DNA of 10,615 nucleotides from NCBI GenBank assembly GCA_022729835.1, contig DZBC01000053.1, forward strand, positions 1 through 10,615. The letters run 5' to 3'. A model generated the notes under the pieces. The model was not told the DNA's origin, searched no databases, and saw nothing but the letters and a program-made list of their open reading frames with translations. This DNA is from Sulfuricurvum sp. GTDB taxonomy: Bacteria; Campylobacterota; Campylobacteria; Campylobacterales; Sulfurimonadaceae. Of the stretch, positions 1 through 6,394 are shown in pieces (the first letter of the stretch is position 1; each line of letters opens with the position of its first letter). Both the position numbers and the translations under genes were made by a program.

Positions 1-247
1 CGATCACGATGCGATCACTGTAGCGCAGGGTGTCGAAGGTGTAGATGACGATGGAGTCGTGCTCCTTGTCGCATAGCGCGTCGAGCCGACCCAGTAGCGC
101 CTTGTAATCGCTAGGCCGAAGCTCCCCCTCGTAAACCGAATACTGCACGCGCGGCAGGTATTTTTCGACCGCTTTGCGCACGCGGCGGCTGTTGTCTTTC
201 TCTTTTTGCTCGCGGTTTTGGATGTCGTAAAAGAGGATGACGTACAT
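1..247 (-). CDS. cas2: Cas2 CRISPR adaptation endoribonuclease-fold protein (partial, C-terminus outside window)
   Basis: The frame opens with ATG at 247 and stays open for 82 codons to the left edge, so the C-terminus is missing. The translation starts MYVILFYDIQNRE and continues with RVRKAVEKYLPRVQYSVYEG and DSIVIYTFDT. This is the Cas2 pattern: a first beta strand ending in the conserved Asp (D8), a helix rich in Arg/Lys, the Q-x-S-V-x-E-G-E-L segment, and a strand V-I-Y. Cas2 is the central dimer of the Cas1-Cas2 integrase that inserts spacers. It follows the cas4 stop after 9 nt, with GGAAG as ribosome binding site, so it shares the cas4 transcript. In most type I-B loci cas1 lies between cas4 and cas2; here it does not, and it may follow cas2 beyond the window. 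Confidence 0.9.
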   Translation of the reverse strand, partial: MYVILFYDIQNREQKEKDNSRRVRKAVEKYLPRVQYSVYEGELRPSDYKALLGRLDALCDKEHDSIVIYTFDTLRYSDRIVI

Positions 248-256
248 AAGGCTTCC

Positions 257-754
257 TTACATGCAGTAGCTACGATACGCGCAGCCGTCGCAGATTTTTT
301 GGTGCTCAAAGCGCGGCGCTTGCGGCTGATTGACCAGATCGCAAATGTGGCTTAGCGTTGCTTCCATCAGCGCGAAATTACTCTCGGTGCCCTCTACCGC
401 AAAGGCCTTCTTGCCGCTCACCACCTTGCCGCTGACCACTTTGAGCTTCAGACCCGTTTTGAGCACATACATGTAAAAAAGCAACTGCATTTTGGCCGCT
501 TCGGGGTTTTTGAGGCTCTTTTTGTGCTCGGTGATTTGGTAATGCCCCCGCTGCTTTTCGATGCGGTCAAATTTGAGGTGCGCAAAAGGGAAGTCTTGGA
601 GTTTGGCCTCTTTGAGCTCGGCGAGGGTTTTGCCCATGAGCACGTTATCGTCTTCTTGATCGGCGTGAATGTGGTGCGCATAGAGCCACGCTTCGCGCTT
701 ACATGTAGCGTAGTAGTTGACCAGAGTTCCGGTGATCAGGTCGGGGGTGAACAT
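257..754 (-). CDS. cas4: Cas4 RecB-like Fe-S nuclease (spacer adaptation)
   Basis: A 165-residue protein with the Cas4 layout. One cysteine lies near the N-terminus (C18 in CKREAWLY) and three near the C-terminus (C155, C158, C164 in CDGCAYRSYC), which together bind a 4Fe-4S cluster. The RecB nuclease core shows D63 (FDRIE), E76-x-K78 in EHKKS, and Q90 in the QLLFYMY helix. Cas4 selects and trims prespacers according to PAM and works with Cas1-Cas2. The start ATG shares one base with the rloB stop (TGATG), which indicates translational coupling; no strong ribosome binding site of its own is visible. Residues 106-115 are a small tandem duplication (KVVSG twice). The assignment is firm; only the functional coupling to rloB is inference. 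Confidence 0.92.
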   Translation of the reverse strand: MFTPDLITGTLVNYYATCKREAWLYAHHIHADQEDDNVLMGKTLAELKEAKLQDFPFAHLKFDRIEKQRGHYQITEHKKSLKNPEAAKMQLLFYMYVLKTGLKLKVVSGKVVSGKKAFAVEGTESNFALMEATLSHICDLVNQPQAPRFEHQKICDGCAYRSYCM

Positions 755-1503
755 CAGGATACATCCAATCTATTGAGCAGTTGCACCAAGAGGTGTACAG
801 TGGTCGAAGGGTTGTCACTTTCGGGGTTGTGGTCGCTCTGATAAGACTTCAGAAGCCTTGTCGCGTTAGCTATTGCACCCGCTTGAAGCGCTAAAAGCGT
901 CTCGAAAATAAGCATGGTCATTTTCTCGCTTTTGATGCTCTCTTGGTCTAGTGCTGAAAACTTATGCGGCTCTTTTTGCCGAAGCTTTTCGATAACCCTC
1001 TCAAGCAGTTCATCGCGCAATATCGCCGTGTTGCGGTACTCAAAATGGAGCAGATACCACAGCTCAAAGGCATCGTTGCTGTAAGCAACCTCTACTCTCA
1101 ATCGCTTGGCACCTGATAGCGCATCGTTGAAATCCTGCGCCGTGTGTCCACCGCCGCCGACACGTTCGCGGTCGCGGTCGATAACAATCCACTTGTGTTT
1201 AAACTCTTTGTAGGTTTTACCGCTACTTTTGCATTTGTGATCTTTCAGATCTTGCAATACCCCTTTTGGGTCGGTGTGACGGTGATCGGGAATCACAAAA
1301 GAGTCCTGCGTTATCTTTTTTTCGGCAATAAGCCGACCCACGATCATGCGAAAATAGGTCGGCGCCGAGGCTTCGTCTTCACAGGCGATGATGATGTCTG
1401 CAACCTGTTCCCTGTCTGCTTTTTGGCGGGCTAAGTCCGCTCTTTTTTGCTCTTTTTTCTTTTGGTGAAACTTATCAGCCGTATTTTGTCCGCGCCGCGC
1501 CAT
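754..1503 (-). CDS. rloB: RloB-family (AbiLii-like) protein with Toprim-like motifs
   Basis: A 249-residue RloB-domain protein. After a very basic N-terminus (about residues 1-32, possibly nucleic-acid binding) comes DIIIACEDEASAPTYF with an acidic residue at E42, then KWIVIDRDRE (D109, D111) and SNDAFELWYLLHF. These are the conserved blocks of RloB proteins and resemble the E and D-x-D motifs of Toprim nucleases. RloB-type proteins act with an AAA15 ATPase in abortive-infection systems such as AbiL; the nuclease role here is inferred from motifs. I chose ATG at 1503; a GTG at 1506 overlaps the rloA stop by one base and is the alternative. The stop overlaps the cas4 start by one base, so rloA, rloB and cas4 form one coupled unit. 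Confidence 0.85.
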   Translation of the reverse strand: MARRGQNTADKFHQKKKEQKRADLARQKADREQVADIIIACEDEASAPTYFRMIVGRLIAEKKITQDSFVIPDHRHTDPKGVLQDLKDHKCKSSGKTYKEFKHKWIVIDRDRERVGGGGHTAQDFNDALSGAKRLRVEVAYSNDAFELWYLLHFEYRNTAILRDELLERVIEKLRQKEPHKFSALDQESIKSEKMTMLIFETLLALQAGAIANATRLLKSYQSDHNPESDNPSTTVHLLVQLLNRLDVS

Positions 1504-1505
1504 CA

Positions 1506-2783
1506 CTAAAACTCAAACTTTCCAAGGTAGGGAATCGCGCCGTATTTGCCCTGAATATAGTGTTTTTCAAAGTCGTCGTTTTGGCGTACCCCTTTGAGTC
1601 GGGCGAGTGAATAGATGTCGGTAGCACCGAAGCGGTCTTTTTCGCAAAACCAGATCTGATCACGCCTAAACAGCCGGGGTTTGAGCAGATTGGTGTCGTG
1701 CGTGGCGAAGATGAGCTGGGCATTTTTGGTGTTGATCTTCGGGTCATTAAAGAGACGAATGAGATGCTGCGTCAGCACCGGATGCAAGCTGGCATCGAGT
1801 TCGTCGATGAGCAAGATTTTGCCTTCTTGAAGGGTGTTGATGATGGGTGCGGACATTTTAAAGAACTTTTGGGTTCCGATAGACTCTTCGTCATCAAGAT
1901 CAAACGTCATTTTGCCAACCTCTTTGTGATCATCGTCATACACTTTATGGTAGGTATTGAGCACAACCGATTGCATACCGCCGTCTTTCATGATCTCCTC
2001 TTTTAGCTTATCGGGCAACGGCATTTTCTCTAGCACCTCGGCAGGAACATCTTCTGTCTGCATACTAATGTCTTCAATCCCGATATCCGCCGTTTTCACC
2101 AACTTGATAATCTCTTCTTTGAAGAGCGGTTTTTCCATCATCTTCATCGTATAGTTAACATATCCGCGATGATCAAGCCCGTCAATCAGGTTGAAATTTT
2201 TAAACCATCCCAGAATCTTTTTAGCAATTTCCCCGTCGTTTTGGTCGCACTGCCAAAGAAAGAGCCGATTTTTGGAGATTTTGATTTTGGCATTGGGCGC
2301 ATCAAAAGAGCCGACCCCCTCTTTGAATCGGGCCGAATTGACGTAATGCTCCTCTGCATCGTCGCGGTAGAAGAGTTTGGCCTCTTTGCGACCGCTGGCA
2401 TTTTCAAAAAGCCATTCGGAGTAGACGGTTGTTGTATCCGCTTCAAATCCGTAGCGGTATTTGACACCTTCAATCAAAAAGACCATCTCAAAACTGCTAG
2501 AGGCCTCCTGTGTGGCGGTACTGAGGCGAAAGGGGTCGTGCGGCAGCGTATCGGTCGATTGCATGACCTTCTCTTTGTTCAAAACCATATTGCGCATAAA
2601 CGCCATCGCGCGCAGCACGTTGCTTTTGCCGCTCGCATTGGCCCCGTAAAGGACGGCAGCGGTCAGCAGATCATATTTGCCCTCTTTAAATCGGTTGGCC
2701 TCTTCCTTGTACGCTGCGAGCATACTAAACGTGAGCGTATCTTTGATGGATCGGTAGTTGTTGACACTGAACTGCAAAAGCAT
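1506..2783 (-). CDS. rloA: RloA-like AAA15 family ATPase (AbiLi-like, anti-phage)
   Basis: A 425-residue ATPase of the AAA15/OLD-like ABC-ATPase group. The N-terminus MLLQFSVNNYRSIKD is the family's signature first strand. Walker A is GANASGKS (residues 47-54), Walker B is LLIDE (324-328) followed by LDASLHP (D-loop-like), and an ATHDT switch histidine is at about 362. The middle region (about 100-300) is the variable insert typical of the family. In RloAB/AbiL and PARIS-like systems such ATPases sense phage and control a partner effector. rloB follows immediately with zero or one base of overlap. Translation starts at ATG 2783 with AGGA about 8 nt upstream. The gene lies after a 126-nt AT-rich gap and may have its own promoter. 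Confidence 0.88.
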   Translation of the reverse strand: MLLQFSVNNYRSIKDTLTFSMLAAYKEEANRFKEGKYDLLTAAVLYGANASGKSNVLRAMAFMRNMVLNKEKVMQSTDTLPHDPFRLSTATQEASSSFEMVFLIEGVKYRYGFEADTTTVYSEWLFENASGRKEAKLFYRDDAEEHYVNSARFKEGVGSFDAPNAKIKISKNRLFLWQCDQNDGEIAKKILGWFKNFNLIDGLDHRGYVNYTMKMMEKPLFKEEIIKLVKTADIGIEDISMQTEDVPAEVLEKMPLPDKLKEEIMKDGGMQSVVLNTYHKVYDDDHKEVGKMTFDLDDEESIGTQKFFKMSAPIINTLQEGKILLIDELDASLHPVLTQHLIRLFNDPKINTKNAQLIFATHDTNLLKPRLFRRDQIWFCEKDRFGATDIYSLARLKGVRQNDDFEKHYIQGKYGAIPYLGKFEF

Positions 2784-2814
2784 AATGTCATCCTATTTTT
2801 GTATATTTAATAGA

Positions 2815-2845
2815 TATATACCGTATTTTTGTAATTTTTTTGCAA
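2815..2845 (-). promoter_or_regulatory. Possible promoter for rloA-rloB-cas4-cas2
   Basis: The 126-nt gap 2784-2909 is very AT-rich. On the minus strand TTGCAA (2845-2840) is followed after 19 nt by TATATA (2820-2815), about 30 nt upstream of the rloA start codon. The spacing is long and such AT-rich DNA gives hexamers by chance. The gap also holds the 12-bp palindrome GTTACATGTAAC (2875-2886) and no clear terminator. Confidence 0.28.
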
Positions 2846-2876
2846 AAAGTCTTTTTATATTGTCAGTATCAAGAGT

Positions 2877-2884
2877 TACATGTA
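2877..2884. repeat. Iterated octamer palindrome TACATGTA (8 copies in window)
   Basis: This is the only intergenic copy, inside the 12-bp palindrome GTTACATGTAAC. Other copies start at 468 and 700 (cas4), 4682 and 6248 (cas3), 9404 (cas8), 10128 and 10551 (Fic gene). Chance expectation for a given octamer in 10.6 kb is well below one. In coding copies all three frames are used (TAC ATG TA, T ACA TGT A, TA CAT GTA), so selection seems to act on DNA, not protein. Confidence 0.8.
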
Positions 2885-2909
2885 ACAAAAGGTATCCGCG
2901 ATCCGCACA

Positions 2910-3188
2910 TCAGGGAAGATTCTCGCGGTAGATCGTAAGGATTTCGATCCGATCTTCGCTAAGGCGATAGATGATGCTAAAACCTTGATAGACCAGCTTG
3001 CGGGTGTGCGGGGTCAAATCTTCCGCAGCCCGTCCTGCTTGTGGAAAATGTGTGAGTGTCTCGACAATATAGCGACGCAGCTTCTTGATATACTCAGCCG
3101 TTGTTTTTTTCGATCCGCTTTGTCGGTAGATATACTCTGCTAGAGCATCAAGCCGTTGGTACGCTTTTTGCGAAAAATCAATCTTCAT
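2910..3188 (-). CDS. ParE/RelE-family toxin of a type II toxin-antitoxin module
   Basis: A 92-residue protein starting MKIDFSQKAYQRLDAL. Hallmarks of the ParE/RelE fold: a helical hairpin with YIKKLRRYIVETL, then HFPQAGRAAEDL, then RKLVYQGFSIIYRL and RIEILTIYREN, which form the C-terminal beta strands with conserved Arg and Tyr. ParE members block DNA gyrase and RelE members cut mRNA on ribosomes; sequence alone does not decide, but the P-x-x-G-R...I-I-Y-R pattern leans to ParE. The chosen ATG (3188) overlaps the antitoxin gene by 11 nt, the normal antitoxin-then-toxin coupling. A longer open frame to 3221 has no better start and would only add residues overlapping the antitoxin. Confidence 0.85.
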   Translation of the reverse strand: MKIDFSQKAYQRLDALAEYIYRQSGSKKTTAEYIKKLRRYIVETLTHFPQAGRAAEDLTPHTRKLVYQGFSIIYRLSEDRIEILTIYRENLP

Positions 3189-3432
3189 ATTTGGCCAGCA
3201 CTTTGTCAAATGCCTCATCAAGACTCATAAAATCCCCCCTCTCAATCTCGGCAATAGCCTCTTGAACTTCGCGCCTCAGCGCGGCATGGGTGCGGTTGTA
3301 CTCATCAAGCGAGATTATCACGACGCTTTTGTCGTTTTTGGTGGTAATGATGACCTCTTCGTGGTTGTCGCACACTTTATCTATGAGGTCTTTGAGGTTG
3401 TTGCGGGCGGTGGTGTAGTTGACGGCTTGCAT
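3178..3432 (-). CDS. Phd/YefM-family antitoxin
   Basis: An 84-residue antitoxin. MQAVNYTTARNNLKDLIDKV followed by HEEVIITTKNDKSVVIISLDEYNRT is the classic Phd/YefM DNA-binding and dimerisation domain; the acidic C-terminus (about residues 50-84, ERGDFMSLDEAFDKVLAKYED) should wrap the toxin. It neutralises the ParE/RelE toxin encoded 11 nt into its 3' end. The start at 3432 is fixed by a very good ribosome binding site (AAGGAG, 6 nt spacing); the frame stays open upstream to 3546 but those codons overlap the end of mazF. A 6-bp inverted repeat just upstream (3449-3464) is a likely autoregulatory operator. The head of this gene recurs as a decayed copy at 4128-4197. Confidence 0.9.
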   Translation of the reverse strand: MQAVNYTTARNNLKDLIDKVCDNHEEVIITTKNDKSVVIISLDEYNRTHAALRREVQEAIAEIERGDFMSLDEAFDKVLAKYED

Positions 3433-3448
3433 GGGTATCTCCTTTTTG

Positions 3449-3469
3449 TGACAGGTTTCTGTCATTTTA
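3449..3469 (-). promoter_or_regulatory. Candidate operator/-10 of the Phd/YefM-ParE module
   Basis: A perfect 6-bp inverted repeat TGACAG-4 nt-CTGTCA (3449-3464) lies between the mazF stop and the antitoxin ribosome binding site, next to TAAAAT (3469-3464), one mismatch from a -10 box. Phd/YefM antitoxins repress their own promoters by binding such palindromes. No convincing -35 is seen. In the decayed copy at 4177-4192 the repeat is broken (CTATCA) and the -10 reads CAAAAT. Confidence 0.4.
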
Positions 3470-3475
3470 GCGGGT

Positions 3476-3844
3476 TTAGGGCAAAAAGCTTCTGTCCTCA
3501 AAGCCCAAAAAGAGCAGCAGCTTGCGCTCGACTTCGGATATTTCATCGGGTGTTAGCTGTGTGAGCAGTTTGTCTGTGTGGATCAGCGATGCATCGAGCG
3601 TACAGATCCAGTTAATGACAATCTCGCTTTCAACCTCAAGTGCATCGCGTTTACCGAGGCCAACACGGAAGCTGCCCCCTTGAAGATCGCTAGTTAGCGG
3701 AATGAGCGCCACGGTTTTATAGGGCAGTTCACCCAGATGCTTGTTAAGCAGATCGGTTTGTAATATCACTGCCGGGCGCACTTTGCCAAACTCGCCCTGA
3801 TAGCGCTTTTTAAAATTGACCAGATAGATGTCGCCTCTACGCAT
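3476..3844 (-). CDS. mazF: MazF/PemK-family endoribonuclease toxin
   Basis: A 122-residue MazF/PemK toxin. MRRGDIYLVNFKK is the usual first strand, GKVRPAVILQTD carries the conserved R-P-x-V-I-L, VALIPLTSD follows, and ALEVESEIVINWICTLDASLI fits the V-x-x-x-I-x-T-I-D segment near the active site. MazF proteins cut single-stranded RNA at short motifs and arrest growth until the antitoxin binds. The ATG overlaps the stop of the preceding small gene by 8 nt (ATGCGTAG), as is typical for antitoxin-toxin pairs, and no separate ribosome binding site is needed. The gene ends 43 nt before the next antitoxin, so the two modules are adjacent but probably separately controlled. Confidence 0.88.
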   Translation of the reverse strand: MRRGDIYLVNFKKRYQGEFGKVRPAVILQTDLLNKHLGELPYKTVALIPLTSDLQGGSFRVGLGKRDALEVESEIVINWICTLDASLIHTDKLLTQLTPDEISEVERKLLLFLGFEDRSFLP

Positions 3845-4070
3845 CGAGCGCGTCTATGCCGTCGTCTTGAAACGGGTTAGGCGAAAAGCTACGCTTGGCG
3901 TCTTCTAGCAGCCGCTTTTCAAAGTCGCTCTCGACCAGTTTAAAGACCGATGCCGGAAGATAAACACCGCGCAGAGTATGGGTCTTGGCGTCATTGATGA
4001 AGACCGCTTCGTCGCTGCTGAGATATTGCGTGAGGCCGTTTTGAAAGTTTTTGATTCCCTCGACGGTCAT
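3837..4070 (-). CDS. Putative antitoxin partner of MazF
   Basis: A 77-residue small acidic protein starting MTVEGIKNFQNGLTQYL. I do not recognise its family: no clear AbrB/MazE or ribbon-helix-helix signature is visible. It is called an antitoxin from position (overlapping mazF by 8 nt on the upstream side), size, and a C-terminal tail (KRSFSPNPFQDDGIDALDA) rich in acid and proline, like toxin-binding tails. The start at 4070 is decided by an excellent ribosome binding site (AAGGAG, 6 nt spacing) and by a promoter-operator about 30 nt upstream. The frame is open to 4193, but those extra codons are the remnant of another antitoxin gene and contain this gene's own promoter. Confidence 0.72.
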   Translation of the reverse strand: MTVEGIKNFQNGLTQYLSSDEAVFINDAKTHTLRGVYLPASVFKLVESDFEKRLLEDAKRSFSPNPFQDDGIDALDA

Positions 4071-4096
4071 GGGGTGCTCCTTTTTTTCGGTATTAG

Positions 4097-4111
4097 TAGG
4101 TATTATACCTA
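4097..4111 (-). promoter_or_regulatory. Promoter-operator of the MazF module
   Basis: A perfect 7-bp inverted repeat TAGGTAT-A-ATACCTA (minus-strand reading) is centred on a consensus -10 box TATAAT (4107-4102); an extra half site AATACC follows at 4096-4091. The -35 is weak (TTCAAT-like at 17 nt). The layout, a palindrome over the -10 just ahead of the ribosome binding site at 4077-4081, is typical of toxin-antitoxin autorepression. Confidence 0.55.
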
Positions 4112-4127
4112 TATTTGAAGAGCTATT

Positions 4128-4197
4128 GAAGTTGTTGCGGGCGGTAGTGTAGTTGACGGCTTGAGTTGTTGTTTTGTGATAGGTTTCTGTCATTTTG
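4128..4197 (-). pseudogene. Decayed head of a second Phd/YefM antitoxin gene
   Basis: This stretch is a near copy of the upstream region and first codons of the intact Phd/YefM gene at 3394-3469. Both read MTET-HK..., then QAVNYTTARNN. In this copy the ribosome binding site (AAGGAG) and the ATG have been lost, the inverted-repeat operator has one mutated arm, and homology stops after about 10 codons of the antitoxin. It lies right after the cas3 stop and before the MazF-module promoter. It looks like the scar of a duplication or recombination between toxin-antitoxin cassettes, leaving mazF and its partner between two antitoxin heads. Confidence 0.75.
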
Positions 4198-4198
4198 G

Positions 4199-6394
4199 CT
4201 AAATATCTCCCAATCCATTATCAAAATACTCTTCTTGCGTTAGCCCTATGGCATCATCATAAACAAGTCGAATAATTAAAATATATCTGTTGTTATAGGT
4301 TTTTTCTGTAAAAACTAAATTTTGAAAATGGTGAAAAAGATTTCTACTAATAGGTACAAATAATTTTTCAGCTTCCAGATATTCATGCGTATCATCCAAC
4401 TTTTTCCATGTTTCATATAACGCAATCGGAAGAACTTCCACGCCATCAAACTGCTCATTGAATTTCTCCTCATTATCAAGATGCACTTTATAAGGGGTTA
4501 TTTCATCCACCATTTTAAAAAAGTCTCCTTCTAATTCCGGGTCAAATGTTTTAGGTTCATAAACGGCATCAAGCATCTTTTGAACTTGAGATTCATGCAG
4601 TAGATCGTTATTGATTTTTTGAAGTTCTTCAGCCGTTTTTTGCAATACGTCTGCACCGTATATTTGTTGACTGGATTTGTCTACATGTAAGGTGACAAAA
4701 CAGTTTATTTCCTGCGTATTTAGAATGTCCCCCGGTCGTCTGCGATAGACACGTCCAAAGCGCTGTAACAGAGCATCAAGGGCTGCCAGTTCGGTAATAA
4801 TGACATCGTAATCAATATTCAAACTGACTTCTATTGCTTGGGTTCCAATAAGAAGCTGTGGCGCTTTTTCATAAATGGTCTGTTCATGTACGGTTCTGTC
4901 TCTGGCATTGAAGCGACTGTGCAACAGTACCTTGGATGCAATATGTTCAAAGGCTTGAAAAAGCTCTTGAGCTTTAAGTACGCTATTGCAGACAACCAAT
5001 ACTTTTTTGTTTAGCTGCAACAGTTCTAAGATCAGCTCAGAGCTGTTTTCAATGGTATCGTCAATCAATCCAATACGGTGGCGCACTAATTTATCTGTCA
5101 GCTCTTCGTCGGGTGTAACAACTGTGTTGATAGCAAGTTTTTCAATTAGTTGTGACTGCATAAACCTCGGAATCGTAGCACTCATAATAAAGACTCGAAT
5201 ATGCAGTTTCTCTATCATCCACGATAAAAACAGCACCAGACGCTGAAACAGTTCGTAGTCATAAACATGAATCTCATCGAAAATAAAACAGCCACCACTT
5301 AGTTCACAAAACCCTTGTTCAAACCCTTTAATGCCGAATGCCCATTTGAGTATCTGAAACGGTGTGACAATCTTGAATGGTTTTAGCACTTTTCGATGCA
5401 TGTCGATAAACTCTTTTAACGATTTCCCTTCTTCTCCTTCATAGAGTTTATCTAGGAAGAAGCGGGCTTTACCGTGGAGCAAACCGATTTTTGTATCACT
5501 TCCAAAACCCTCTTCCCTACTGCTGAGGCGTTTATACATGGCATTGATTGAAGCCGTATAGGGGAGCACATAAAAAACACGCCCTTGCTGTTTTAAGAGT
5601 TGTTTTTGTGCCCACCCAAGTGCTGATTCCGTCTTTCCAGTACCGGTGGGAGCCAGAAGCAGTGTATTTCCATTACTCTGCCAGGCTTTTTGTTGATGCG
5701 TATAGGGCTTTTGAATCTGCGTTAAAAATGTAAAATCAGCTTTTTCCATAAGCAGAAGCGACGTTATGCCTGCTGAAGCGTTATGATCGCAAATTTTCAG
5801 ACTTCCGATCATCAACAGATGCTCAAATTTTTTTTGCTCCGATACTTTTGGATGTTTCGGCTTCCATGGTGTGGTTAATTTTGGTAGAGGGTTATTGGCC
5901 TCAAAGGAAGGTAACATTAGATCGTGTACATATAAAAATGTTTTGATCCACTCGAAATCCAATGCCGAAAACTCATCGTCAAACAGCAGCGCATTAGGAT
6001 CAACGGGCATCTGTGCCTCAAGGTCACGTTTATGTGCTTTCTCTTCATTGTAGCGTTCGCGCAGTGTGCTTTCATCTTTATGATGAAAAAGCACGGCAGA
6101 CGCACAGAGCAGTTTTTCCTCTTCCTCTAAGGCAAAGTTCAGACACAACGCAGCACTTAACCACTCATGTCTGAAATGATAACGTTTTGAGAAAAGCCCT
6201 TTTTGAAAACCAGGAGTTGTTTTGCCTAAATCATGGAAAAGAATCGCTACATGTAGCAGCTCCCAAAAGTTCTCTTTTCGGGTAATTTTAGGCAATACCG
6301 GCAGTGCCGATTCCAATGCTTTAGCGACAAGCAACAAATCGTTGATATGTTGCTCAAGGGTTGTTCCGTCGGATTTGGCAAGCATCTTAGACAT
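4199..6394 (-). CDS. cas3: Cas3 HD nuclease-helicase (type I CRISPR)
   Basis: A 731-residue single-chain Cas3. The N-terminal HD nuclease shows H16 (EQHINDLL), H54-D55 (FHDLGK), H73/H76 (HFRHE) and H104-H105 (LFHHK). The SF2 helicase follows: Walker A APTGTGKTE (248-256), motif II DEIH (373-376), motif III SAT (405-407), motif IV around LLHSRF, motif V GTQAIEVSLNID (517-528) and motif VI QRFGRVYRR. Cascade recruits it to unwind and degrade target DNA. All key residues look intact. ATGTCTAA overlaps the cas5 stop by 8 nt, so it is translated with the effector genes. The 3' end is the last point of the intact effector operon; toxin-antitoxin genes follow. Confidence 0.96.
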   Translation of the reverse strand: MSKMLAKSDGTTLEQHINDLLLVAKALESALPVLPKITRKENFWELLHVAILFHDLGKTTPGFQKGLFSKRYHFRHEWLSAALCLNFALEEEEKLLCASAVLFHHKDESTLRERYNEEKAHKRDLEAQMPVDPNALLFDDEFSALDFEWIKTFLYVHDLMLPSFEANNPLPKLTTPWKPKHPKVSEQKKFEHLLMIGSLKICDHNASAGITSLLLMEKADFTFLTQIQKPYTHQQKAWQSNGNTLLLAPTGTGKTESALGWAQKQLLKQQGRVFYVLPYTASINAMYKRLSSREEGFGSDTKIGLLHGKARFFLDKLYEGEEGKSLKEFIDMHRKVLKPFKIVTPFQILKWAFGIKGFEQGFCELSGGCFIFDEIHVYDYELFQRLVLFLSWMIEKLHIRVFIMSATIPRFMQSQLIEKLAINTVVTPDEELTDKLVRHRIGLIDDTIENSSELILELLQLNKKVLVVCNSVLKAQELFQAFEHIASKVLLHSRFNARDRTVHEQTIYEKAPQLLIGTQAIEVSLNIDYDVIITELAALDALLQRFGRVYRRRPGDILNTQEINCFVTLHVDKSSQQIYGADVLQKTAEELQKINNDLLHESQVQKMLDAVYEPKTFDPELEGDFFKMVDEITPYKVHLDNEEKFNEQFDGVEVLPIALYETWKKLDDTHEYLEAEKLFVPISRNLFHHFQNLVFTEKTYNNRYILIIRLVYDDAIGLTQEEYFDNGLGDI

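Noticed and set aside
4..309. 101-codon minus-strand ORF rich in Ser/Thr/Lys/Arg
   Set aside because: Low-complexity shadow of cas2 and the cas4 end; the true cas2 frame is clear and stays open to the window edge.
2169..2810. 213-codon plus-strand ORF
   Set aside because: Antisense to rloA, whose Walker motifs are intact; no ribosome binding site or family features.
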